Part shown: one piece after another, positions 39,831 to 52,573 of the stretch
How the letters are laid out: each line of letters opens with the position of its first letter
How positions within the stretch are numbered: the first letter of the stretch is position 1
DNA from: Lithospermum erythrorhizon
Taxonomy: Eukaryota; Streptophyta; Magnoliopsida; Boraginales; Boraginaceae
Reading direction: 5' to 3'
Assembly (NCBI GenBank): GCA_019722365.1
Contig: JADFUC010000954.1
Coordinates: 186,001-250,000, forward strand
DNA: 64,000 nt
Made by a program: the position numbers and the translations under genes
Notes under the pieces: model-generated
What the model was told of the DNA's origin: nothing
The model's input: the letters and a program-made list of their open reading frames with translations, nothing else
Databases searched by the model: none

Positions 39831-40489
39831 ATTCGGCGCTCTTACAAGAGACCCGATAAACAATACCGACCACTTGGTAATGAATATGTAAGATTTAATA
39901 ATGTGTTGTATGGTTTGAATAGTTGTATACTTCTAACTAGTATGAATTTCACAAATTGACTATGATTTGAAAACCATGTTGTCTTCCCCCAAAAATTGAA
40001 GCCTCCTCAGTATGTTTCAGTTAAATAAGTTCATTAATCTTCTGAAAAATTTGTTAAACAGGAGGTGATGGAAATGTAAAATAAAATCTGTTAATAGACT
40101 CATTAATTGTCTTGCATCTTTCCCTTTTTAATTTTATCAATTGTCCTATTCTATTCATAAAGCTGCCTTTTCTAGTTATTTTAGTAAGCTCATAAATAGT
40201 TGAGGATGGTGCAAAATCAATTATTAGGGGAAAAAAAAATTGAGATTTGAAGTACATTAGAATCCTATGTAATAATCAAATAATATGAAAAATCAAATTT
40301 TTAATAAACGATCAGATAATATGAAATGGAGAAAGTATATGTAAGCTTGATTTGAATAAAATTAAACTATCATACATGTAATCAATACATTGAACAAATG
40401 ACCTATTTATATTATATATATATATACATATTTATAAGTTTAGAATTTAAAAGTTTAACAATCAAATATCAAAGGCAAAAAGAAAATAT
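39831..40489. other. Spacer with no recognised feature
   Basis: AT-rich DNA with TA dinucleotide runs at about 40410-40430. No gene or repeat terminus was recognised. Confidence 0.4.
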
Positions 40490-42405
40490 TGTAGGCAATT
40501 AATCAAATTAATTAAGAGTTGAGAAACTAAAAATGCCACGTGGTGATTAAGGGTTCGATTAAGCACTAAATTAAAATCAAACCTCCGTCCGAGCAAGGGT
40601 TCGGAAATGAACCCACAGGAATTAATGAAGTAAAAAAATAAGGGTTTTACATTAATTAAAACCTAAATTTGAACTTCGAAATAGGGTTCAGAAACAACCT
40701 CGCATTAAATGTCGATTAAAATTGGGCTCGAAAAACCCTTGATTTTATTGGTCGTCGGTCATATGGAGCGTTCAAGAAATGCGTGAGCAAAATGAAGAAT
40801 CTAGAAGCCTTGGGGTTAAAAATCGAAACTACCGAGTTATGTGGTTCAAAAATCGAAGATTCTTGAAGTTATGGTTCAAAATCAAGAATCCAGAAATTAT
40901 GGTACAAAAATCGGCGCTCAGGAAGTTGTGTGGTGCGAAAATCGCTTGAGTTCCAATTAAATTCGATATGAAAATATTTTGGCCTGAAAAGAATACGAAA
41001 CGCTTCTTTCTATATTAAAATAGGGCGCTATTTTGTTGCCAGCTACAAGTAATTCCAAATTATCCGGCAGTTGAATCTTGCTCCAAAAATTGACAGTTAA
41101 GATAAATGATCACTTTTGAAATGGAAACCGGTGTCGAAGCGAAGCATTTAAGGCAAAAATCTATAAATACCCCCGCCAATTTGGCCAAAACAAATCATCA
41201 ACAATTGACCAAAACAATTACAACGTTCCGTACTTGGCTCTGCAGCGCCTTGAAAAATTATAGAAAACCCTGAGATTTCTCTATGTAATGAAACACCGCG
41301 TGGTGGTTGGAAAAACACCTCAGTGGCCAAAATAGGCGCACAATTAAGAATTATTGCACAAACACGATAATTCTTGAGTTAAGCAAAAAATCGTGAGAAT
41401 GCGGCGAAAGTTTCGAAGCGACACCAAATATTCGAGGATTAATTACGTGGCGCGATTAAATTGAAAACTTGGATGAACATATGATAAATCTCGGGTTTGA
41501 TTAAGCCGAATCAAGATATAGGAATACAGCGTTCGATGCATGGAAATTGAACTAGGAAGGAAACACGTTCTTTAAGACCACTTGTCTAGTTGATCGATTA
41601 TCGTCGATAAGGTTGGAAAGCTCCACGCCATCTTGATCGTCATTCTCTTTTAAATAATATTTCTTCAAGGCATTGTAATAATTTAGAAATGTGACTAACT
41701 GAAACTAAATCGGAAGGTAAAGTGAGGCCAAAATCTGTGCAAGTCGAGTGAGGCCAAATCTACAACAAGTCAGCGTGGTAAAATCGCTAAGTAAAATGTA
41801 GTGCATGTCACGTAAATCTAAAACAAAGCGGCAATATTTCTTAAGGCGTATGCTTGTAATGGCTTCTTGACAACTACTTATCCTCGCAATTTCCGAGCTG
41901 GGAGTTCAAATCGAAGTGTCATGCTCGAGACACGAGTCCCATCAAGACAAAATAGAAGCTTATCCAGAAATTTCTGAGTCATTATGAGTGAGAAATCTTA
42001 AATCCAAAGTCCACAGCGGTACTCAAAGCGAGTCTCGCGCTATGACGCTTGTAATGAGATCCGTCGAGTCGAGTAGACCGGAGATCTGAGTCAAGGCCAC
42101 AAGATCGAGCCACGGGGAATCTGTTGCTAAAGAACAAAACAGGACATTATCAGTCACAGGCAGTCTCGGTTCGTGAGACCGGGACACGTATCCAGCTCTT
42201 AGAGCTTGTCCGATCACAGATCGAATCAGTCGAGAGTTAGTCCAATTTCGAGTTGAGTCAGATCAAATCCGTCAAGCCAGTCGGCTTATCAGCGTTGAAA
42301 TCAAATTTAAGTCAGCAATGAAGACATCTCACAAATGGACTCAATGGAAATGCTTAGGAACTTCATGGTTTAGACGGTCGATCCTCTTGATTTGATAAAA
42401 CACAG
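40490..42405 (+). mobile_element. LTR-like repeat block B (paralogue of block A)
   Basis: Same order of shared words as block A at 32600-34220, including the TATAAATA site (41162) and the final 'gatttgataaaacac'. It is longer than A by about 300 bases through several indels. A and B are direct repeats about 7.9 kb apart. They could be the two LTRs of one old element whose interior was replaced by later insertions, or two independent insertions. Confidence 0.5.
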
Positions 42406-42849
42406 CCACAATGAGAAATTTTCTCCTATGATTAGTTTTATTTTGTATCCCTAAGATAAATCTACTTATAATAATTAAACTCTTGTCAATAGCTGATTTT
42501 TTATCGAAGTTTTTTTTGTCGACCAACATCAATTTATAATACACAACTTATTATTCTAATTTCTAATATAAATCATTGAAATCTCATTGACGTCTACTAA
42601 TTTGATACCTGACATTTTTGTGATACAAAAATTTTCTTCATTTTTTATACACTTTAAGAAAAGTATGTGGATAATAATTGGAGATTGTGGTCGCACTAAA
42701 AATGACAAATGAAGTGATACCGTATTATCTTGTCATAACTTTTAAGTATAACAACTGAGATAGTTGTATTAGTCCCTATAATCTAATAATAGTTGAGACT
42801 TAAATTTTTTTTTAGTTTTTTATTGGTATAAATCGATCCTTGAAACTAT

Positions 42850-44060
42850 ATGGAGTAATTATTGTTAGCCTAGATTGACCTTAGAGGGGGGTGAATAAGG
42901 TTTTACGTTAAATTATTCCCTTTTTCGAGTTTTAATTTAACAATGCGGAATACAAAATAGTTAAGAATAAGTTCTAATGTGATAACCCGATAACCTAAGC
43001 TCGAGAATGATTAGTCAACAATAAAACAACAAAATGATTAGTAATAATATAATGATGACTTAAAGTAAAGTAGGGAAGAAATACAATACCACAAAGATAT
43101 TAGCGACGGTTCCCTCTTTGCTCGGCAAATCGGCTTTCCAGACCTCGGGATTTTGGCAAAGATAACTAGCGCTTGAAGAAATGTTTGATTCTGTGCCAAA
43201 GCAAACCTGCCGAGCTATTATCGAAGCCTTAGTCTCCTTAAATATTTGAAGCTACCCCTTGGGATTTGACTCTAAATCAACCTAGATTAGGGCAAGGCTC
43301 ACGCTCTTAGGATTTTGGTACTACTCGGCCTAGAATAGTAGCCTTATCTTCCCATGAGATTTCACTTCAAGCGATAAATGTTTGAGAAAGAATGAATTAA
43401 TCACGCCTTGGAAAGCTACCGAAAGTTATGAAGTAATAAATGAGAGTTATGACTTTTCTTATTTCTTTATCAAAAGAAATAAATGCTTTCGAAATTAGGG
43501 TTCAAATAATAGTTGCAAAAAGTTGTTTAGGTTTTGAAAAGAGGAGGCTTATATAGTGCACAAATTTTGAAATTTGAAAAAGTAGCCGCGTCGTGGCCAT
43601 CGAAGGCAGGGGGTGGAGTATTTTCGATGAATGAGAACTAGCGGCTATAAGCCCGCTACGTGTAGACGCCTCGAGAGGTCAGGGGGTCTCGATCGGGACC
43701 TATCGAGACCCTTTGGGGGTCTCGAGGTCGTCGTATTGACCGAGACCCTCTCGAGGTCGATGGTTCGTAGTGTCGATTCAAAATAACGATCGTTTCGAGC
43801 TAATTCTGAAACAAAATGCCACGGTCATTTATGCGAGACTTAACTATGAATCAATCTATACTTAAGATTTGAAACTACGGACCTTCGTTTTTCAAACACA
43901 ATTAAGTTTAAATGGCAAAAGTCTATACTCACAAATTTAAAACGACAAAATACTTAAAAAGAGTTTCCTTACAAACGCCTATAAAAAAAGAAGAACACGA
44001 GCTCCTTGAAAGGCTTGGCGTTTGTTTGACTCATCAATGAGCCTCCGAACTTCCCGATCA
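42850..44060. mobile_element. Probable retrotransposon remnant (AGAGGGGGGTGAATAAGG signature)
   Basis: Starts with CCTAGATTGACCTTAGAGG then GGGGTGAATAAGG, a phrase I associate with plant LTR-type repeats. It is more GC-rich than its surroundings, with a cluster of 'gtctcgaggtcg' / 'tcgagaccct' inverted words at 43670-43770. No open reading frame; borders uncertain. Confidence 0.3.
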
Positions 44061-45180
44061 ACAATTTTAGCACTTGAACTTATTTAGGAATAAACGAATC
44101 ATTTTCAGCGGGATTAGTTCGATTAAGCAATTTGTTATCTTCAAAAATAGGTTTGAATGGAATCCCATTATTCAACAATTATTATATCTGATTATATGAT
44201 TCTTAAAATATAAGCTATATATAATATTAATGCGAGGGTGGATTGATGGTTATAAAGTGAAGCTAAATTAATGTATTTTATTTTATATAACGATAATTTT
44301 ATTTTAATTTTCATAATAACTTTTTATGGTGTAACCGCTGCTTGTGATAAATTATCCAGCAAAAATCTTTCTTATAAATATTATCTACCATGTAATACTC
44401 CTAGTGCTCATGAAAAGAAAAAAAATAAAAGAAGTTGTTTGGTCCTCTATCTTTATTTTCTTCGCTGATAAGCACCAAATGCTATTTCTTTTAGGTTTTT
44501 TTTAAAAATTTCATTATAATTTTATTATAAAATAATAAAATAATTTCTATAAATAGGCTTGTCTTGCGTATAATTAGTTATAAGTTACACATAAGTGGTT
44601 AAAATCAATTTCATTAATTAATCTCGTCACATAAGGTATTAAGATACTAGTTAGTATATCAATTTTCTTAGGTTGCTAAAAATTGATATATTACAAAAAT
44701 ATTTTTTTTTAATCATAGGAATTACAAATTACAAAGATGAATATAAAATTAATATATTTCAAATCAGTAATTATGATTGAGATTTAAATAATTAGATTTA
44801 AATTTTATAGAATTAAAGAGAAGATTTTAGAGGAGAGAAATCATCTATTAATACTCCGTACAATTATTTGTCAGTCAATGTGTAACGTAGTTTATTTTTG
44901 GGAGTAATGATTAGTTATTACAGAAACTCATGCTCACTAATCAGACAAGAACATAGAGGTTAATAATAAACTGCCTATTTCATCTTCCATTTACACTTAA
45001 CAACAATCCATCAAAACAATACGAACAACAACAAAATCTCAATCTTGTCCCATAAACCTTGCAAAATAAACAATCTTTAAGGCAAAAAAACTGAATCTTT
45101 ACTGTTTTTCAACATATTAAACACATACTTTGATCTCAAGAAAGAATAAGGAACCAACTCTCACTTGGGTAATTTAGTAC
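44061..45180. other. Upstream region of the WDL gene
   Basis: AT-rich DNA. Contains the partner of the 38.1 kb repeat at 44208-44281; otherwise nothing recognised. The frame at 44271-44468 is featureless. Confidence 0.4.
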
Positions 45181-45183
45181 TTT

Positions 45184-45483
45184 TTTGTCACTTGATAATC
45201 TACCGTTTTGTTGCTTTAGTTTGGTGAATTGAATATAATTGTGAAAATTCTGATGTTGGTTTTCTTTTGTTTTTTGAGTTTTGTGCTAATTCTGTAGATA
45301 TACTATGTTAGTGTTATAAAAGAAGGAAAGGTGGGTTTTTCCATACTTGATAATTTACCATTTTGTTCTTGTATTTTGGTGGATTGAGTATAATTGTGAC
45401 AAGGGTGATGTTGGTTTTGTTTTTTGAGTTTTGTGCTAATTCTGCAGATATACCATGTTTGTGACTTAGTGCTATAGAAGAAG
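45184..45483 (+). repeat. 150-bp tandem duplication in the WDL 5' leader, duplicating a splice acceptor
   Basis: GAGTTTTGTGCTAATTCTGT then AGATATAC (45276) recurs as GAGTTTTGTGCTAATTCTGC then AGATATAC (45426), an exact 150-base offset. Both are preceded by 'gatgttggttt' and followed by 'agaaggaaa'. Each copy holds a T-rich tract plus TGTAG or TGCAG, which reads as a 3' splice acceptor of a leader intron. Each also has a tiny uORF: ATG-TTA-GTG-TTA-TAA at 45305-45319 and ATG-TTT-GTG-ACT-TAG at 45455-45469. Confidence 0.65.
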
Positions 45484-45498
45484 GAAAAGTGGTTGAAA

Positions 45499-48400
45499 AT
45501 GGCGGGTGATATTGAAACTTCACCATATACTCTTAATTTTCAGGTAATAATTGTCTTTTGGGGTTGTACCTTTGTGGGGTGTGATTTTTTTTTTTAATGA
45601 TGTTGATCTATGATTGTTTGTAAAAGAAAAAAAGCTTTGATAGCTTTTCTACTGCCATTTTTGGGATCTGTTGCTTATTATTAGTAATTGATTGATCTGA
45701 TGTGCTCTTGATTGCTTTTTTGATAGACTTCAATTTATAGAACTACTATAATACGTAGAAGTAGAGTAGATTTCTGATGGATTTGATAATGGTTAAAAGT
45801 TTTTCCTTAAGTTTATTAGACTGGAATTGATTGGAAAAGACTTATATTAGACTGGAATTGATTGGAAAATACTTAAATTAATGCATCAGAGATAGTAAAG
45901 TCTGGAACTAATTGGATAGTTCAAACGGTTTTAGTGAATTTCCTAACTTGTGTTTAGCAGTTATGTTTTATTGGATCATGTCCTAACATAGTCATAACTC
46001 TCCATATTTAAGGGAGATGAATATTGGCAAATGTGGACCATGATCTGTTTTGTTAAGATTCTTGAAAATCAGGGGAATAGTTAAGGGTGATCTTAATTGT
46101 TTGTTGCCCACAGTGAATCACTCACTAATGGATGTTACGACCTAGAGGGGTGAGATTAAAAACTAAATTGAAGTTAGAGGGGAAATTTCATTTTTCAGTT
46201 TTGTTGCTATAATTCTTAGAAGAAAACGTAGGCTGCAATGCTGCTCACAGTAAACCAGTAATGGACTTTCAGTTTCTTATTGATCTTTGATTATCTGATA
46301 ATTCCAGCTGTTATCAATATAAAGAAGAAGAAAAAAATAGTGTTGTTAACAATTTAGTATGTGGTGTTAAATAAATTCTCTGTTTACTTGGTTTTAAATT
46401 CTCTGTTTACTTGGTTTTTCTTTCAGCATGTCTTTGTCGTATTTATAAACCCCTTCACCTAAAATGTACAGGCAGATTCCCTGCATTCAGGATCTATTTC
46501 ATTTGGGAGGTTTGAAAATGAAGATCTTTGTTGGGAAAGGAGGTCATCCTTTTCACATAACAGATATCTTGAAGATGCTGAGAAGTACTCTCGTCCTGGC
46601 TCGGTTAATGAGAAGAAGGCATATTTCGAGGCTCATTTTAGGAGAAGAGCACTTGCGAAACAGGCCTCGTCCTTTAGTCAGAATGGGACAGATTACCAAA
46701 GTAGTGAAAATGAGTTTGCAGAGACCATGAGTTATGATTATGATAACTTTGGTAGTTTCCGTGAGAGAAGCCATTCTACTCGCTTCGATGAGAAGCCTAT
46801 TAGCGAAAGAGAGTTTGAAGAAGAATATTCTGGAACAGAAAGAGGAAGTGCATATGATCCTCAGAATGAGACGGAATGTATCAGGCCACACAGAGAGTTT
46901 GATACTTCTACCTATGAACAAGTAAACATGCAAGAGTTCCGGCATGATGAAGTAGCAAATTTGCATTTCACGGATAATGAACCAGAGATAAAAAACGTTA
47001 ATACTGAAGTAGGAAAGTTGGATATGTCATGCAAAGCTTCTAACATCTCCAGCAATGGACACCTTGTTGAGACAGATAGATGTGTTACTTCTGAACATCA
47101 AACTTCAGACATGATATCTGATGTTGTTGACTTGTCTGCAAGTCATCCCGGCGGTGAAACAGTTACTACTGCTAGTTCAGAACATCCAGATGATGCTTCT
47201 AATAAAGAGGTGAAACAGTCACTACCTCTGTTTTATTACAATTGTTTGTTTCCTATAAGTTTTTATTTTAACCCTGCTTCATGTCTTTCAATTAGATGAC
47301 AGCCACATCACGACCCAGAGAGAGGAAATCACTATCCAAAGGGATGAAGTCTGAGAGGAAGGTAGTTCGTACTCAGGGAAGGAGAGCCACATCAAATGTA
47401 GAATCTAAGAACTTGGTTGGTAAACCCACTAAAATCGAAGCAAATGATCTACTGAGATTGAAGAAAGAGAAGAAGGCGACTACATCCGCATCTCCAACCA
47501 CAAAGCCAAATCATAACAGGCTAAAACAACAGGTAGACTATATTTTTTTACACCATCATCCTCTACATTTTCTATTTCCTTACAAACTAGATAACTGAAG
47601 AGACTACTATCCTTGTTATGTAATTATAATGTGGTCTTTCCTTGCAGGTCCCGGGTAACTTGAAGACAAAACCACTTCATTTGAATAGAAGGTATAGTTC
47701 TTTTGTTAAGGAAATATTTTTAGCACTTGTTCTATGATATCCAAATTGACTGTGTTCTGGTTATAGTGCGGATTTGGAATCAAGGACCAGAAGAACAGCC
47801 AATTCCTTACGCCCATCTGAAAATGTGCCTCCTAAGTTGAATTCTAGTGTCAACAGGTATAAGTTGAATTCTAGTGTCAACAAGTATGTGAGCAACACGT
47901 TTGAGAACTTTTGTTGTTTGTATCTCCAAGCTTATCATGAGACTCAAATTTGCTCGAATAGGCCAAGGCAAGCTTTCAGATCATCACGAGGAATGAAACA
48001 GAATGATTCGGCCTTCAGCTTTAAGAGTGACGAACGTGCAGAGAAGAGGAAAGAGGCAAGAACTTTTGAGGCTTTATTTGCTCTAAGGATAGAAGTGATG
48101 CATCGTTAAAGTAAGTCTTCGTTTATCTTACTATAGTTCCATAATTTTGCAGTTTATTGTCAAGCTCGAGAAGAAGATTCACTCCAAGGAAGCTGAGATG
48201 CACCAGCTTCAGACAAAGAAACAGGTACTTGTGCTTGTTCAACAAATTTGATAGAATGTTTGGGGATTGAAAAATCCATATAATGCACTAACCAATTTTC
48301 AGAAAGTAAATTATGAAGAGAATTTTCCAAAACATAACTATCATCTTATGCTACTTACCCCAGAGCTTACTAGTGTGTTCAGTTGTGGGTACTGTTTTTT

Positions 48401-50293
48401 CTTATGTTCGTTACTTGTATCATTCTTAATTTTCCAGGAGAAAATAGAAGCAGAAATTAAACAGTTGAGGGAAAGCTTAAACTTCAAAGCAACACCTATG
48501 CCCTCTTTCTATCATGAATCCGAACTAGGCATAGACAAATCCAAGGTACACGACCCTCTTGCTAAGTGTCTTCTATGATCTTCTACAATAAGTTTACTCT
48601 AAAGACATGTTTGATTCATTCTCCTAACAAGTTTATGCCTGATGTTTCAACAACTATTTCTGACTACTATCATTTTTAACATCAATTTCATTATCTGCAT
48701 TCCTGCCAACCCTCTTGCATCGATTTCATTACTTACATGAAAAGTTAAATGCTATAACATCTCTTATTCAGTTGTCTCTTCATATTTGTCTGATCAATTT
48801 GGCTTAGCAGCATGATTTCATTAAAAATCTAGCCGTGACATATTTATAGTATTATTCTCACCAATAAAGAAAATTCTGCAATAGGACAGTGAGAAACCAC
48901 TAAATCTCTTGATCTTATTGTATCTCTTACCGTGCATGTAAAGATCCCCTGCCAGTATTACTATAATTGTTTCCGTCATGGTGATATGCGACAGATTTAA
49001 CGTATATGTCCGATGGAGAAAAATGGTGCCCCCCTGCATATATCGTTTTGAAATATATGAAGGAAAATCATGATTGTCATCACAGCAAAAGGGCTAACTG
49101 GCTTATTTTGTGTCTCAAAACTGGAGTCACCCTCTTTTTTTTTTTTTGGAATAAACAAGGAGTCACCCTCTCATATTCAAGTATATGTGTCCGTAGAAAA
49201 CTATAAACTATCACCGAGTGGTACGGTAAGAATGGAGAATCATGAGTATCCATTTCTGTAACCCCCGGTGAAGATAAAGTTAGGACAGTGTGGTGTTGAT
49301 TATTGTTGAATTACTTGTGTGTTTTGAGCGAATTGCCAAAATGGTCCCCAATAGTGGCATCGGTGCAGATTGGTCCCCGAAAGTGTCACAAAAGTTGCAC
49401 TTTAGACCCCAAGATAACGATTCCATTTATTCTTAACAGTCAAATGCGAGTTGAGGTCAGTTTTGGGGCAAAATTTGGATTTTGAGACTTGCTAGGGCCA
49501 AAATTGAATTTTCAGATTTTAGGGAAAATGGTGAAATGATAAATTTCTGGCAGGAAATGGGGCAAGTAAAAGATCTTTTCTATAAAAATGACCCTAACAA
49601 GTTTTAAAATTCAAATTTGACCCCAAAACTGATCTCAAATCACATTTGGGTGTTAAGAATAAACGGAATCGTTATCTTGGGAACCAAAGTGCAACGTTTG
49701 TGTCACTTTCGGGGACCAAACTATACCGATGTCACTATTGGGGACCAAAATGCAATTTGGTGCCACTTTCGGGGATCATTTCAGCAATTCACTCTCTACA
49801 TTTTATTGCAAACCATCAAATTTTAATCCAGGGGGCATCGAGTAATGCAAAATCTAGTAGAATTTTGAGGAGGAGATCAATAGCAGGGATTGAAACATGT
49901 GGAAGATCTCCATCATGCTCCGAGGCAGGAAGTGAGAGAGTCCCTTCAGCTGATGAACCATTGAACAAAACTAGTCTGCAATATGAGCGAGAAGAAACTA
50001 GCTTCCACCGAGCATCAACACCAAAAGGAAGTTCACAATCTCCAGCTCCAGGATGTAGAACACAAGCCAGGACGACTAATCCATTGACTACCAAGAAAGA
50101 GCATGAGAAGCATCAAAGCGCACAACATAAAGGCGCAAGATCCATGGGGAAGGTTAGTTGTAAAACAAAGGAAGTCGAGGATCAGCCTGAAACGAGATCC
50201 AATAAAAACACTACAAAATTGTCGAGGAAGGAGACTCGAGGGGGTGGCAGCAGCGCCAGAATCGCTCAGGTGGCGGTGGGCGTGGCATCCTGA
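45499..50293 (+). CDS. WDL7: WVD2-like / TPX2-domain microtubule-associated protein (complete, 9 exons)
   Basis: Binds cortical microtubules; family members regulate cell elongation. Exons 45499-45543, 46472-47209, 47296-47532, 47648-47691, 47767-47856, 47962-48055, 48153-48224, 48438-48545, 49832-50293; in phase, 629 residues. The N-terminus (DSLHSGSISFGRFENEDLCW, RRSSFSHNRYLEDAEKYSRPG, KKAYFEAHF) is the conserved block of the WDL7/MDP40-like subgroup. A long acidic, Ser-rich middle follows, then the TPX2 domain at about 403-476 (FSFKSDERAEKRKE, KLEKKIHSKEAEMHQLQ, EIKQLRESLNFKATPMPSFY), then a basic Ser-rich tail. Exon 6 ends at GAG followed by GCAAG, a GC donor; using it restores the conserved KRKE-F join, whereas read-through stops after 19 residues. 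Intron 8 holds a foldback element. The subgroup assignment is from memory and less sure than the family. Confidence 0.9.
49330..49790. mobile_element. Foldback (long inverted repeat) element FB1 in WDL intron 8
   Basis: Left arm from 49330 (GAATTGCCAAAATGGTCCCC ... AGTGGCATCGG ... GATAACGATTCC) and an inverted right arm ending at 49790 (GGAATCGTTATCTTGG ... CCGATGTCACTATTGGGGAC ... CAGCAATTC). Arms are about 200 bases with roughly 85% identity by eye. The right arm carries one extra internal 'ccactttcgggga' duplication. The small centre is unrelated. The same family occurs at 52209-52554. Confidence 0.75.
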
Positions 50294-52208
50294 ATCTGTT
50301 AGTATAATCTATGCTAGACCATACACAAAATCTGACTTCAATCATCATCCCTTAGTATAAAAAGAAAATCTAACTCTAGTCAATGTATCCTTCCTACCAA
50401 AGACATGTATCTCATGATGTAAAGTTTTCATATTGCTCCTAGTAGAACCTAAGCCTCAACGTCCCTATATTCTCGAATAATAGTTGGCATAGCTTTCAAG
50501 TTTATGCTCTGTAAAATAAAAATAAAGGTCTCTTACTTTTGAAGTTCCAGTTATTTATAGATATGAAGAATTTCTTCATCTTTCTTGAGTACTTCACCTC
50601 ACAATTTCATCCACGTGTCATGTTTCATACTCCTGTTTTTTTTACTTATCATTTTAGAGTTCAACACAATAATTAAGAAAAATGTTGATTTTTTACTTGT
50701 ATATCCTCATTTATAGAAAAATAAAATATTAAAATATATTGGATTCTCATACAATATTCAATTATAAATGAAAAAAATGGGTCATAAATATTTAATGTCT
50801 AGAGATATAATAGGAAAAAAATTCATACATATCTCTACATGATCCGTCACTCTTACATCGAAAGATTACTAAAGTACAAATTAATTAATAAGATCATGGA
50901 CCACTCTTGTAATTACAAATTGGTTTTAGAATGTAATTTCATGGACTTTTACAATGTTGTCGAGGTCTGCAATCGTGAGATTCGCGAAGGAGGTAAATAG
51001 TTGGATGTGCCCACGTGGCAGTGAAGTTCATAACCATCGGCTTGATATGAAATATATGGCTTGCGTAATTCGAGCACATGTGGAAAGGCTACATTTATGA
51101 CTATTCTACATTCGCTACCATTTATGTCAGGGCATGTCTCATGGACTCTTAACAGTATGTCTAGAAGACTTATAATGATTAGTTAAAAACAAAAAGTTAT
51201 GCTAAAATGACTGGGGAAAAAAGGAAAAGAGTATTGAATATGCTATTAACATGCCGACATGGATGAAAGCAGCATGGACAGCTGAATAAATCACCAAGAA
51301 AATTAGATGGTGCGTTGACACGAAAAGATAAGTGCGGGTCTACAAAATTAAATTTTAGTGATTGATTTAAATATTTTTATATTATAGTTGATGAATAATT
51401 ATTAACAAATCCTTTTTTATTTTCTTTCACAAGAACTTTTTAAAAAAAAATATAACTTTAAAAAATTCCTTCTTTATAAATCACTTAAAAAGGTGCATAT
51501 CTTATATAATATTTAATGAAAAATATATTAAAAGATCATATTTTAAACGTATTCTTTCATACGTTTGAAATCATGGTATTTAGAAAAATTAACGTTTTTC
51601 ACAATAGTTGATTCTTTATAATTTTAATATATATTTTATAATTTTCAATATATTTTTCACATTTCAATATAACTTTACAATCCTAATATAGGTTTTCTGA
51701 TTCTTAATAAATTAATTTTTAATCTATGATAAATATTTTGAAATGCAGGGAATATTTGACAACATGATAATTTTCAAATTAATATTATATTTGTGCATTA
51801 ATGTTTAAAGTTCAGTAATTATGGGTACTCAAAACCAAATTGAATCATCTATTGGAGATATGAAGGTGGTATATATCAAATTTCATTCGAATATTTTGAG
51901 TGAAATTTCACTTGTTCCTTAAAAAACAACTGTATCAAAATCCAAAATACAGTACTAATAGAATAGCATGTAACATAATTAACTATGTTGTTGTACAATA
52001 ATTGAAAAGAAAAGAAAGACAGTAAAGGCGTAACATTATATATTACTGAAAATTATATACTGATCCATACTATACTAGATTAACATACAATGAGAAAATT
52101 AATTACTCTTTCATCATGATATCTTCTGCTCTTATTATTCTTCTACCTGCCTCTAATCTTCTTCTTCAGTGTCATGAACTTATATATATGATTTGTGAAT
52201 ATTAGAGA
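50294..52208. other. Region between the WDL gene and FB2
   Basis: The 3' UTR of WDL should lie here (an AATAAA-type signal in 'aaaataaaaataaagg' at about 50512-50528). The rest is AT-rich, with no recognised gene. Confidence 0.5.
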
Positions 52209-52554
52209 AAATTGTCAAAATGATCTCCGATAATGGTACAAAATTGGCCTTCGTCGTATCGTCTTGGCTGTAACGATTTAATTTTTTAGTAGAAGTAGCA
52301 CAAAAGTTGCAATTTAATTTCCAAACTAACGTTTTGTTACTAACGTTTTGTTAATTCTAAACATCCTGAAATTAAGACATTAGTTTGAGAATCAAAATGC
52401 AAATTTTGTACCACTTACGAGACCAGATTTAACGAAAATGTTAGTTTGAGGATCAAAATGTAACTTTTTGTGTCGGCTTTGATTAAAGCTACTACGGTAT
52501 TAAGGAACCAAAATGTAATTTGATGCCATTATTGAGGACCATTTTGACAATTAA
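52209..52554. mobile_element. Foldback element FB2 immediately downstream of the PRP stop codon
   Basis: Left end AAATTGTCAAAATGATCTCC and right end GAGGACCATTTTGACAATTA are inverted copies. Internal 'ttgcaatttaatttccaaactaacg' faces 'gttagtttgaggatcaaaatg'. Word content matches FB1 (CAAAATGGTCCCCAATAGTGG against CAAAATGATCTCCGATAATGG). It ends about 20 bases from the stop codon of the minus-strand gene, so it probably lies in that gene's 3' UTR. Confidence 0.65.
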
Positions 52555-52573
52555 CTCTGAATATTACATAAAT

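Noticed and set aside
46553..46966. 137-codon minus-strand frame
   Set aside because: Antisense shadow of WDL exon 2, which is firmly recognised.
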